Positions 1-8,100 of a stretch of DNA of 35,499 nucleotides are shown piece after piece; position 1 is the stretch's first letter, and each line of letters begins with the position of its first letter. Position numbers and translations under genes: made by a program. A model generated the notes under the pieces. That model had not been told where the DNA came from. It ran no database searches and saw only the letters and a program-made list of their open reading frames with translations. The DNA is from Christensenella sp036660175 (lineage in GTDB: Bacteria; Bacillota; Clostridia; Christensenellales; Christensenellaceae). The stretch covers positions 1 to 35,499 of the forward strand of contig JAVXBD010000007.1 of assembly GCA_036660175.1 (NCBI GenBank). The letters run 5' to 3'.

Positions 1-266
1 ACATAATCGGCATGCCCTGGGCAGTCCACGTGTGCATAGTGACGTGTGTCTGTTTCATACTCCACGTGCGATGTGTTTATCGTAATGCCACGCTCTTTTT
101 CTTCTGGTGCTTTATCAATTTCATCATATTTTGTCGCTACTGCTCCGCCCACTTTTGCAAGCACCATTGTGATTGCCGCTGTCAGCGTCGTCTTACCGTG
201 ATCTACATGCCCAATTGTTCCTATGTTTACATGCGGCTTCGTTCTTTCGTATTTTGCTTTTGCCAT
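1..266 (-). CDS. tuf: Elongation factor Tu, N-terminal part (cut by window edge)
   Basis: This is the first 88 codons of EF-Tu, the GTPase that delivers aminoacyl-tRNA to the ribosome. The gene runs off the left edge of the window. The visible part opens with MAKAKYERTKPHVNIGTIGH and holds the G1 loop GHVDHGKTT, the switch I segment ERGITINTSHVEYET and the G3 motif DCPGH. The start ATG is preceded by a strong AAGGAGG box (277-283). It lies 59 bp downstream of fusA, the usual last position of the str operon (rpsL-rpsG-fusA-tuf). No promoter or terminator was seen in that short gap, so cotranscription with fusA is likely. The identification is secure; only the missing C-terminal domains cannot be inspected. 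Confidence 0.97.
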   Translation of the reverse strand, partial: MAKAKYERTKPHVNIGTIGHVDHGKTTLTAAITMVLAKVGGAVATKYDEIDKAPEEKERGITINTSHVEYETDTRHYAHVDCPGHADY

Positions 267-325
267 TTTAATTCATCCTCCTTGGATTCTCTTCTTTGAT
301 ATTTTACTTTTACTATAATAGTTTC

Positions 326-2404
326 TTATTTTTTATCAGCTGTCAATTTCTCAACCATGCTCTTTGGAACTGGCTCATAATGCGAAAACTGCATCGTAAA
401 TGTTCCACGCCCCTGCGTTCTTGAACGCAAATCTGTTGCATAACCAAACATCTCAGAAAGCGGTACCATCGCGCGAATAACTTGTCCGCCGCCACGAGAA
501 TCCGTTCCCTCAATACGTCCACGTCTTGAGTTTACATTTCCCATAACATCGCCCAAATAATCATCAGGAACAACAACTTCCACTTTCATGATTGGTTCTA
601 ACAGCACAGGTGCTGCTTTTGCAAATGCCTCTTTGATTGCCATAGAACCAGCAATCTTAAATGCCATTTCTGAGCTATCTACATCATGATAAGAACCATC
701 AACCAGTGTTACCTTAAAGTCCATCACTTCGTATCCGCCAACTACACCGCTTTTTGATGCTTCCTGAATACCTGCATCAATTGATGGAATGTATTCTTTA
801 GGAATGGCACCGCCCACAACTTTGTTGACAAACAAATATCCTTCGCCTGGCTCACGTGGTTCAACTTCGATTTTACAATGTCCGTATTGACCTTTACCAC
901 CAGACTGACGTACATATTTTCCTTCAACGTTAACAGCTTTTGTGATGGTTTCTCTATAAGCAACCTGCGGTTTACCGACCGTTGCCTCTACCTTAAATTC
1001 ACGCAGCATACGATCTACAATGATTTCTAGGTGAAGCTCACCCATACCAGCAATAATCGTTTGACCTGTTTCTTCATCGGTATACGCTTTAAATGTCGGA
1101 TCTTCTTCAGCAAGCTTTTGAATCGCTGTAGACATTTTTTCTTGCGCAGCTTTTGTTTTAGGCTCTATTGCAACATGAATAACGGGATCAGGGAAAATCA
1201 TTGACTCTAATATAACTTGTTGTTTATCGTCACACAACGTGTCCCCAGTACCAACATCTTTAAATCCAACCGCCGCTGCAATTCCGCCTGCAACCACTTC
1301 CTCAACTTCTTCTCTGTGGTTTGCGTGCATACGCAAAATACGTCCTACTCTTTCACGTTTGCCCTTGGTTGAGTTTAAAATATACGAACCGCTCCTTACT
1401 TTTCCTGAATAAACACGGAAAAACGCAAGCTTTCCAACAAACGGATCTGCCATAATTTTAAATGCAAGTGCTGAAAATGGTCCATCAATATCTGCTGGAC
1501 GTTCCACAACTTCGTCACTGCCAGGTTTATGCCCTTTGATAGCAGGAATGTCAAGCGGTGACGGCATAAGCTCGATAACTTTATCCAGCAAAGGTTGAAT
1601 TCCTTTGTTTCTATAAGCACTGCCGCAGCATACAGGAATGATCGTTCCTGCAATCGTACCTTTTCTTAGCACTTTTAAAATATCTTCTTTTGCAATTTCC
1701 TCACCAGCAAAATATTTTTCCATAATTGCTTCATCATGGTCTGCCAACGATTCGATTAATTTTTCACGATACTCTTCTGCCGTTTCTTTCAAATCTGCAG
1801 GAATTTCTGTAATTTCAAATTTGCTTCCTGTTTCATCTTCTTTGTCATAGATAAGAGCGTCCATTTCAATCAAATCAACGATACCAGTAAAGTTATCCTC
1901 TACACCAATCGGCAATTGAACAGGAACTGGATTTGCACCCAGTCTTTCTCTAATCATATCTACAACGTTATAAAAATCAGCACCCATAATATCCATTTTG
2001 TTTATAAATGCCAACCTTGGAACACCATAGCCCTCTGCTTGTCTCCAAACTGTTTCTGACTGCGGCTCAACGCCACCTTTTGCACAGAAAACTGCGACAG
2101 CTCCATCTAACACACGCAAAGAACGTTCCACCTCTACTGTAAAGTCAACGTGTCCTGGTGTATCTATAATATTGATTTGGTGACCTTTCCATTCAGCAGT
2201 CGTTGCAGCAGAGGTAATTGTAATTCCTCTTTCCTGCTCCTGCTCCATCCAGTCCATAACAGCATTGCCATCATGTGTATCACCAATTTTATAAGTTTTG
2301 CCTGTATAAAAAAGTATACGTTCCGTTGCTGTGGTCTTACCCGCATCAATATGCGCCATAATTCCGATGTTTCTAATTTTTTCAAGCGGAAATCTTTCAG
2401 ACAT
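326..2404 (-). CDS. fusA: Elongation factor G
   Basis: EF-G is the ribosomal translocase GTPase; it also acts in ribosome recycling with RRF. The 692-residue product is the normal length. The G domain shows AHIDAGKTT at residues 17-25, the DTPGHVDF motif and NKMD for guanine recognition. The C-terminal region has the typical domain IV/V segments, including GGGQVIRAMVPLSEMFGYAT. The ATG has an AGGAGA box a few bases upstream. It follows rpsG and precedes tuf as in most str operons, but the gap to rpsG (314 bp) is long and may carry its own regulatory signals. Nothing in the sequence suggests a second, diverged EF-G paralogue. Confidence 0.98.
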   Translation of the reverse strand: MSERFPLEKIRNIGIMAHIDAGKTTATERILFYTGKTYKIGDTHDGNAVMDWMEQEQERGITITSAATTAEWKGHQINIIDTPGHVDFTVEVERSLRVLDGAVAVFCAKGGVEPQSETVWRQAEGYGVPRLAFINKMDIMGADFYNVVDMIRERLGANPVPVQLPIGVEDNFTGIVDLIEMDALIYDKEDETGSKFEITEIPADLKETAEEYREKLIESLADHDEAIMEKYFAGEEIAKEDILKVLRKGTIAGTIIPVCCGSAYRNKGIQPLLDKVIELMPSPLDIPAIKGHKPGSDEVVERPADIDGPFSALAFKIMADPFVGKLAFFRVYSGKVRSGSYILNSTKGKRERVGRILRMHANHREEVEEVVAGGIAAAVGFKDVGTGDTLCDDKQQVILESMIFPDPVIHVAIEPKTKAAQEKMSTAIQKLAEEDPTFKAYTDEETGQTIIAGMGELHLEIIVDRMLREFKVEATVGKPQVAYRETITKAVNVEGKYVRQSGGKGQYGHCKIEVEPREPGEGYLFVNKVVGGAIPKEYIPSIDAGIQEASKSGVVGGYEVMDFKVTLVDGSYHDVDSSEMAFKIAGSMAIKEAFAKAAPVLLEPIMKVEVVVPDDYLGDVMGNVNSRRGRIEGTDSRGGGQVIRAMVPLSEMFGYATDLRSRTQGRGTFTMQFSHYEPVPKSMVEKLTADKK

Positions 2405-2718
2405 TTTGTCTCCTTTCTATTCTGATAAAAATCTATAATAAAAAATTTCTCTCATGAATAACGGGTATCTTCTCATACCCTTGCTTTTAATAGTATATGA
2501 TGATAAAAAATTACTTTATGTATTGTTTTATATAAAGTTTATCCACTCTTTATCAGCTTTCAAAGCCTTTCATCATACACATTTCCTCAATACACGCACC
2601 CGTGTGTTTGCAGCATCAGACCACTATTCAGCACATGAAAATGCTAAATAATTGATACAACTATCCCGCTATCACAACAATATATGTATCGCCTAAATAA
2701 TTGAATCTTGTAAACAGT
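2405..2718. other. Long rpsG-fusA intergenic region
   Basis: These 314 bases carry no convincing gene; the short open frames on either strand lack a ribosome binding site. They hold an 18-base hairpin (2463-2480) and a 12-bp direct repeat, CTAAATAATTGA, at 2644-2655 and 2693-2704. I found no promoter with both boxes near consensus. The length is unusual for a str operon, where this gap is normally much shorter. It may be an untranslated regulatory leader for fusA. Confidence 0.5.
2463..2480 (-). promoter_or_regulatory. Hairpin in the fusA leader
   Basis: A six-base-pair stem (GGGTAT/ATACCC) with a six-base loop lies about 60 bases upstream of the fusA start. Read on the minus strand it is not followed directly by a U tract, so it is not a clear terminator for that direction. 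It could be an mRNA stability or processing element, or have no function. Confidence 0.3.
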
Positions 2719-3189
2719 CTACCAACGATAATGTGCAAAAGCTTTATTCGCCTCAGCCATTTTATGCATATCTTCTCTCTTCTTAACACTTGCACCAGTG
2801 CTGTTTGAAGCGTCAATAATCTCGTTTGCGACTCTTTCCTTCATCGTGCGCTCGTTACGTTTTTTACTAAATAAAACCAACCAGCGAATTGCCAGTGTTT
2901 GGCGTCTTTCAGGACGTACTTCAATTGGCACTTGATAGGTTGCGCCACCAACACGTCTTGCTTTTACCTCAAGTACTGGCATAATATTTTCCATACAAGC
3001 TTCAAATACTTCAATTGGATCTTTGCCTGTTTTTTCTTTAATTAAATCAAATGCGTCGTAACAAATCCTTTGCGATGTTCCTCTTTTGCCATCAACCATA
3101 ATTTGATTGATAAACTTCGTAACAACTACGCTATTATACATAGGATCCGCTAGCACCTCACGCTTTGGTATTCCACCACGTCTAGGCAT
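2719..3189 (-). CDS. rpsG: 30S ribosomal protein S7
   Basis: S7 is a primary assembly protein of the 30S head and binds the 3' major domain of 16S rRNA. The 156-residue product has normal length. It shows the conserved start MPRRGG and the segments GGATYQVPIEVRPERRQTLA and FAHYRW at the C terminus. A perfect AAGGAGG box sits just before the ATG. It lies between rpsL and fusA as expected. In Escherichia coli S7 represses translation of the str mRNA by binding between rpsL and rpsG; here that gap is 277 bp, so similar control is possible but not shown. Confidence 0.98.
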   Translation of the reverse strand: MPRRGGIPKREVLADPMYNSVVVTKFINQIMVDGKRGTSQRICYDAFDLIKEKTGKDPIEVFEACMENIMPVLEVKARRVGGATYQVPIEVRPERRQTLAIRWLVLFSKKRNERTMKERVANEIIDASNSTGASVKKREDMHKMAEANKAFAHYRW

Positions 3190-3234
3190 AAAAAGCCCTC
3201 CTTAAAAATTCTTAATCGTTTTTGTATTCTCAAG

Positions 3235-3312
3235 CTAGACAACAGCCCAGCTATTCTTCTTCATCATTTTCGTATAAAATGCCTCTTCTGTCATAGGTTT
3301 TGTTTCCGACAT
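3235..3312 (-). CDS. Possible 25-codon ORF in the rpsL-rpsG gap
   Basis: A short frame begins ATG at 3312 and ends TAG at 3235. It encodes a 25-residue charged peptide starting MSETKPMTEEAFY and ending NSWAVV. The residue mix looks protein-like, but there is no good Shine-Dalgarno box before the ATG. I do not recognise the peptide. It could be a leader peptide, a decayed gene remnant or a chance frame. It is recorded because it fills an unusually long gap inside a core operon. Confidence 0.2.
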   Translation of the reverse strand: MSETKPMTEEAFYTKMMKKNSWAVV

Positions 3313-3435
3313 ATCACTACATCAAAATACAATAAAATAACTATGCAGAAAATTCTATCTATTAAAAAGTGTTTTCGATGCAGTTTGTATTTTAATGCTC
3401 TTTGTACGTTGCGTCACAACTGACATCTTAGCAAA

Positions 3436-3457
3436 TTGCAGCTTTCAATTGCTGCAA
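3436..3457 (-). promoter_or_regulatory. Hairpin just after rpsL
   Basis: A seven-base-pair stem, TTGCAGC/GCTGCAA, with an eight-base loop starts 11 bases after the rpsL stop codon. The following bases are only weakly T-rich, so a strong intrinsic terminator is unlikely. It could slow decay, mark a processing site or attenuate transcription between rpsL and rpsG. Confidence 0.4.
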
Positions 3458-3467
3458 ACAACACTTT

Positions 3468-3842
3468 TTATTTCTTAGGCATTTTTGCACCATAACGTGA
3501 GCGAGCCTGTTTTCTATCAGCAACGCCGCCCGTATCAAGTGCTCCACGAACAATATGATACCTTACACCAGGTAAATCCTTCACTCTGCCGCCTCTTATG
3601 AGGACAACACTATGTTCTTGAAGATTATGACCTATTCCCGGAATATAAGCTGTACCTTCCATGCCGTTTACAAGACGAACTCTTGCAATCTTACGAAGTG
3701 CTGAGTTTGGTTTTTTAGGAGTCATCGTTCTTACAGCTAAGCAAACGCCTCTCTTTTGAGGGCATTGCTTTAATATTGGAGAACCAGATTTTGTTTCCTG
3801 GGATTTTCTGCCGTTTTTAACCAGTTGGTTTATGGTAGGCAT
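3468..3842 (-). CDS. rpsL: 30S ribosomal protein S12
   Basis: S12 is the decoding-centre protein of the 30S subunit. The 124-residue product has the usual length and contains CPQKRGVC, TPKKPNSALRK, GHNLQEHSVVLIRGGRVKDL and the basic end RSRYGAKMPKK. The two lysine positions whose changes give streptomycin resistance (in TPKKPNS and in GGRVKDLPG) are wild type, which predicts a sensitive ribosome. The ATG follows an AAGGAAGGTG box. It is preceded by the L7Ae-like gene, with a leader rich in hairpins (3882-3951) between them, and followed by rpsG after a long gap. Confidence 0.98.
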   Translation of the reverse strand: MPTINQLVKNGRKSQETKSGSPILKQCPQKRGVCLAVRTMTPKKPNSALRKIARVRLVNGMEGTAYIPGIGHNLQEHSVVLIRGGRVKDLPGVRYHIVRGALDTGGVADRKQARSRYGAKMPKK

Positions 3843-3881
3843 ATACGCACCTTCCTTTCATAACTTATAAAAAATTGTCGT

Positions 3882-3951
3882 GGTTAGGTCCGCATAACCC
3901 AACCGTCAAGCACATCCATACGTGATGGACACCGCTCCCAAGCCTACTTGG
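3882..3951 (-). ncRNA. Structured rpsL 5' leader with three hairpins
   Basis: In the 151 bases between the L7Ae-like gene and rpsL the minus strand can fold into three consecutive hairpins. In transcription order they are CCAAG/CTTGG with a 4-base loop (3938-3951), TCCAT/ATGGA with a 5-base loop (3915-3929), and an 8-bp stem GGTTGGGT/ACCTAACC with a 7-base loop and one G-U pair (3882-3904). The segment is more GC-rich than its AT-rich flanks. I do not recognise an established riboswitch or ribosomal-protein leader. It looks like a cis-regulatory RNA for rpsL. That is inference from base pairing alone, without an alignment. Confidence 0.45.
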
Positions 3952-3969
3952 TTAGAATTGTATTGATCA

Positions 3970-3995
3970 AATTTTCCGCAACCCTGAGGAAAATT
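3970..3995 (-). promoter_or_regulatory. Hairpin overlapping the stop of the L7Ae-like gene
   Basis: An eight-base-pair stem, AATTTTCC/GGAAAATT, with a ten-base loop overlaps the last bases of the L7Ae-like gene. No U tract follows on the minus strand, so it is probably not a terminator. It may be the first helix of the rpsL leader or a processing site. Confidence 0.35.
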
Positions 3996-4242
3996 AGTTT
4001 TTGATAATTGCTGCACAAGCCGCACACACATCAATGCCGCACACTTGTCCAAGTTCCTTCATCGTATCAACAAAAACAACATGAATGTTTTTATCGCCGA
4101 TTGCATGCAATACTTGATTTTTTACATGGTTATCACAATCATCTGCTATGTAAGCTGTCAGTATCTCGTCATTTTCCAGCCCACGCAGCAATTGCTTTAA
4201 ACCAACTACCCTATTTTTAGCATTTTTAAGTTCGTCATACAT
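3994..4242 (-). CDS. L7Ae-like K-turn RNA-binding protein (YbxF type)
   Basis: This 82-residue protein matches the small bacterial L7Ae/L30e family, known as YbxF in Bacillus subtilis, whose members bind kink-turn RNA. The product has the expected alpha-beta-alpha pattern: GLKQLLRGLENDEILTAYIA near the N terminus, a central DDCDNHVKNQVLH segment and a C-terminal VCGIDVCAACAAII. Position between rpoC and rpsL is the classic one. The ATG has a GGGAGGGG box. A strong promoter (4283-4312) lies just upstream, so this gene probably starts the str transcript. The cellular role of YbxF is not settled. Confidence 0.9.
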   Translation of the reverse strand: MYDELKNAKNRVVGLKQLLRGLENDEILTAYIADDCDNHVKNQVLHAIGDKNIHVVFVDTMKELGQVCGIDVCAACAAIIKN

Positions 4243-4282
4243 ATTGTCCCCTCCCTAAAAACGCAAAAAAGCACGCTTAAAT

Positions 4283-4312
4283 ATAATACCACTCATATGT
4301 TGATATTGTCAA
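4283..4312 (-). promoter_or_regulatory. Promoter for the L7Ae-rpsL-rpsG group
   Basis: On the minus strand a perfect TTGACA box (4307-4312) is followed by an 18-bp spacer and TATTAT (4283-4288). The -35 box lies inside the last codons of the upstream zinc-ribbon protein gene. Its position about 40 bases before the L7Ae-like start suggests it drives that gene and the ribosomal protein genes after it, independently of rpoBC. Confidence 0.7.
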
Positions 4313-5072
4313 GTGTTGCATCGTCGTCCTCTTCAATCTGCTTGCAGTTTTGTCGCAGCATTTTGTACTGTTTTTTCTTGGAGAAAAATACTCTTGGCAC
4401 ACCATTCGTTGTTTGAAAGAAAAACCAGTTATTATTGATCATTTCTTTAATCTGTGGTATTTCCGTAATATCAACTTTTACCGTTTTTGCAGCTTTTTTC
4501 ATATGTTGTTCTGAAACTTTCTTGCCTAACAGAAACCCTGCTCCACCCATCAAAACCACAAATATCATCGGCATAAGAATAAATACCCCAGACAGTGGCT
4601 GTGAAAATGCAGGTATCATAAGCAAAATAACAGACAATGCTATAAAGCCAAAAAAGATTCCTAACTGCAATACATCTGCCATTTTAAACGCTTTCCTGCA
4701 TTTCGGGCAAATACCTGCCTGCAATGTCAGTAGCGAACCTATGGGTGTACGCACTTTTTTACCAATTCCAAAAAACATTCCCTTTTCAGAGTACGGTTCT
4801 GGGTTTGCCAATTCAAAAGTTGCATATCCATTTATTGTTTCTGGCTCGCCTTTACAAAACTGACATTCGTCAGTCATATGCAAATCGTCAATATTTTTCG
4901 GTATGAGCGACAAAGTCGTATTCCATCTTTCTTGCGCCTGTGCCTTCTGTTCATCACTTTTCAGCGTACTGATATAGCAGTTATAGCAGCCTGTCCTATC
5001 CAGCCAATTGCAAAGATCGCTGTCCGCAATCGGGCAATTTTCTCTTAAATGATTTCTGTTTTCTTCGCTCAT
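4293..5072 (-). CDS. Uncharacterised zinc-ribbon-like membrane protein
   Basis: I do not recognise this 259-residue protein. The chosen ATG (MSEENRNHL) has a GGGAGAAG box; an in-frame ATG at 5141 lacks one. The N-terminal part has cysteine pairs at 29/32 (CYNC), 70/73 (CQFC) and 122/125 (CPKC), plus Cys13 and Cys21, suggesting one or two zinc-binding ribbons. Two hydrophobic segments at about 134-156 and 160-182 should span the membrane. A soluble tail of about 75 residues follows, ending in an acidic EEDDD stretch. The gene sits 97 bp after rpoC and just before the L7Ae-like gene, where Bacillus subtilis has nothing between rpoC and ybxF. It could be a membrane-bound metal or redox sensor, but function cannot be assigned. 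Confidence 0.75.
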   Translation of the reverse strand: MSEENRNHLRENCPIADSDLCNWLDRTGCYNCYISTLKSDEQKAQAQERWNTTLSLIPKNIDDLHMTDECQFCKGEPETINGYATFELANPEPYSEKGMFFGIGKKVRTPIGSLLTLQAGICPKCRKAFKMADVLQLGIFFGFIALSVILLMIPAFSQPLSGVFILMPMIFVVLMGGAGFLLGKKVSEQHMKKAAKTVKVDITEIPQIKEMINNNWFFFQTTNGVPRVFFSKKKQYKMLRQNCKQIEEDDDATLDNINI

Positions 5073-5169
5073 TTGCACTTCTCCCAAAAAAATCTTTCTA
5101 ATATTATGATAGACAGAGGCAATCTTTCTCACCTCTGTCATTCATCATTTTTATCATATTTTGTCTGTT

Positions 5170-8100
5170 TTAAATATCAATATCGACAATATCCGCATCA
5201 ATCTGCGCTGCAATCTCTTCATTTATTACATTTGAAATTACATCAATATTCTTGTATCTCTTCATGCCTGTTCCAGCAGGAATCAATTTTCCGATGATGA
5301 TATTTTCTTTTAAGCCGAGCAGCGGATCAATTTTCCCTTTGATTGCTGCTTCTGTCAATACTCGTGTTGTTTCTTGGAAAGATGCCGCTGACAAGAAACT
5401 ATTTGTCGACAACGACGCTTTTGTAATACCAAGCAGTACACGTGATGCCGTTGCAGGTTCATGACCATCTTTGATAAGCTGCTCATTTTCTTTATCAAAG
5501 CGGAAAATGTCTACTAATTCACCTGGAAGCATTGTAGCATCTCCCGAATCATCTATCTTACATTTCTTAAGCATTTGACGCACAATTACTTCAATATGCT
5601 TATCAGAAATCTCAACACCTTGACTGCGATAAACAATTTGTACTTCACGCAGCAGATATTCCTGCACACCCTTAACACCTTTGATTTTTAAGATGTCATT
5701 CGGATTGATAGAACCTTCTGTCAGTTCATCTCCTGCAACAATTGACTGTCCGTCAACCACCGTTACACGTGAACCGTACGGAATTAAGTACGTTTTTGCC
5801 TCGCCCGTTTCATTTGCTACTGTAATCTCACGTTTTTTGTGTGTATCGTTAATTGTTACAGTACCAGCGATTTCTGAGATTACCGCAAGTCCACGAGGTT
5901 TTCTCGCCTCGAAAAGCTCCTCAACACGTGGCAAACCTTGCGTAATATCGCCGCCTGCAACACCGCCCGTATGGAAAGTTCTCATGGTAAGCTGTGTTCC
6001 TGGCTCGCCGATGGACTGCGCCGCAATAACACCAACCGCTTCACCAATATCTACTGGATTTCCTGTTGCCATATTTGCGCCGTAACATTTTGCACATACA
6101 CCATGCTCACTCTTACAAGTGTAAACCGAACGAATATAGACCGTATCAATCCCTGCTTTTGTGATTTTATCTGCAATGATATTTGTAATCATTTCGTTTG
6201 CTTTGACAATCACATTTCCTTTGCTGTCGACCACATCTTTTGATGTATAACGTCCACGTATTCTATCTTCCAAAGGCTCGATAATCGTTTTACCATCTGC
6301 ATTCATCAGATTTGTAATCGGCATACCCTGTACTTGTTCGCCAAGATTTTCAAAGCAATCCACTTCTCTTACAATAACATTATGCGATACATCTACCAAG
6401 CGGCGTGTCAGATAACCTGAGTCAGCCGTTCTAAGAGCAGTATCTGCCAGACCTTTTCTTGCTCCATGAGTAGAGATAAAGAATTCAAGAACGGTTAGTC
6501 CCTCACGGAAGTTTGCACGAATCGGTATTTCAATGATTTCACCGTTTGGATCTGCCATCAAGCCACGCATACCTGCAAGCTGTCTGATTTGGTTGATAGA
6601 ACCACGAGCACCTGAGTTTGCCATCATATAGATTGGATTGAATTTATCCAAGCTGTTAATCAGCGCATCTGTTACTTTGTTTGTAGTATCTGCCCAAACC
6701 TTGATTGCGTTATCTTTTTTCTCTTTTTCTGTCAAAAGACCACGTCTGTATTGTTTTTCGATCACAACGATTTGTTTTTCAGCTTCTTCAATCAGCACTT
6801 TTTTAGCAGGTGGAATTTTAATATCTGACACACTGACCGTAATAGCACCCACTGTTGAATAATGAAAACCAATTTTTTTGATTTCATCTAATACAAAAGA
6901 CGTTTTGGTAGGACCTAAGTGCGCATAGCACAAATCGACAATCTTACCCAGTTGCTTTTTATCAACGAGATTATCAACCTCGAATTTTAACTCGTTTTCT
7001 GGTTTCGTTCTGTCCATATATCCCAACCCCTGCGGAATAGCAGTGTTAAAGATGATACGTCCTGTAGTTGTTTCGATGATGCCCGTTTTCATTTGTCCAT
7101 CTACATCTTTTGTTACACGAACTTTCACCATTGCCTGAAGCTCTATATTTCCTGTATTATAAGCAAGTACCGCTTCATCAGGAGAAGCAAAGATACTTCC
7201 CTCGCCTTTTGCACCTTCTTTATGAATCGTCAGGTAATAAGAACCAATGACCATATCCTGCGTTGGTGAAACAACAGGTCTTCCGTCTTGTGGTTTTAAG
7301 ATATTGTTTGCCGCAAGCATCAAGAACCTTGCCTCTGCTTGTGCCTCTACTGAAAGCGGCAAATGCACAGCCATTTGGTCACCGTCAAAATCGGCATTGT
7401 ACGCTGTACAAACAAGCGGATGAATTTTTAAAGCTTTTCCTTCTACAAGAATCGGTTCAAATGCTTGAATACCCAATCTATGCAGAGTAGGCGCACGATT
7501 CAGCAATACTGGATGTCCTTTGATTACTTCTTCCAATATATCCCATACTTCTACACGTGCTTTTTCCACCATACGTTTAGCAGATTTAATATTATGAGCA
7601 AGCCCATCTTCCACAAGCTTTTTCATAACAAAAGGCTTAAAGAGTTCAAGCGCCATTTCTTTTGGCAATCCGCATTGATACATTTTTAGCTCTGGACCAA
7701 CCACAATAACCGAACGTCCCGAATAATCAACACGTTTTCCAAGCAGGTTCTGACGGAATCGTCCTTGTTTTCCACGCAGCATATCCGACAATGATTTTAG
7801 TGGTCTGTTTCCAGGTCCTGTTACAGGGCGTCCACGTCTGCCGTTATCAATCAGCGCATCTACCGCCTCTTGAAGCATACGTTTTTCGTTACGCACAATA
7901 ATATCAGGCGCACGCAATTGCAGCAGTCTGAACAAACGATTATTGCGGTTAATCACACGCCGATACAAATCATTCAGATCAGAAGTCGCAAAACGGCCGC
8001 CGTCAAGCTGTACCATAGGTCTTAACTCTGGCGGAATGACTGGAACAACGTCCATAATAATCCACTCTGGCTTATTTCCCGATTTTTTAAATGCTTCTAC

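Larger units (their letters stand above)
3190..3467. other. Long rpsL-rpsG intercistronic region
   Basis: This 278-base gap lies inside the str operon. It contains the possible 25-codon ORF and a hairpin next to the rpsL stop codon. A 9-base stretch just after the rpsL stop (AAAAGTGTT) is complementary to AACACTTTT about 95 bases downstream, so a long-range stem could enclose the hairpin. I did not find a clear promoter for rpsG. Confidence 0.4.

Noticed and set aside
12..299. Plus-strand open frame over the tuf start
   Set aside because: It is antisense to EF-Tu, whose protein sequence is unmistakable on the minus strand.
5073..5141. Longer N terminus for the zinc-ribbon protein
   Set aside because: The upstream ATG has no ribosome binding site, while the internal ATG at 5072 has a good GGGAGAAG box.
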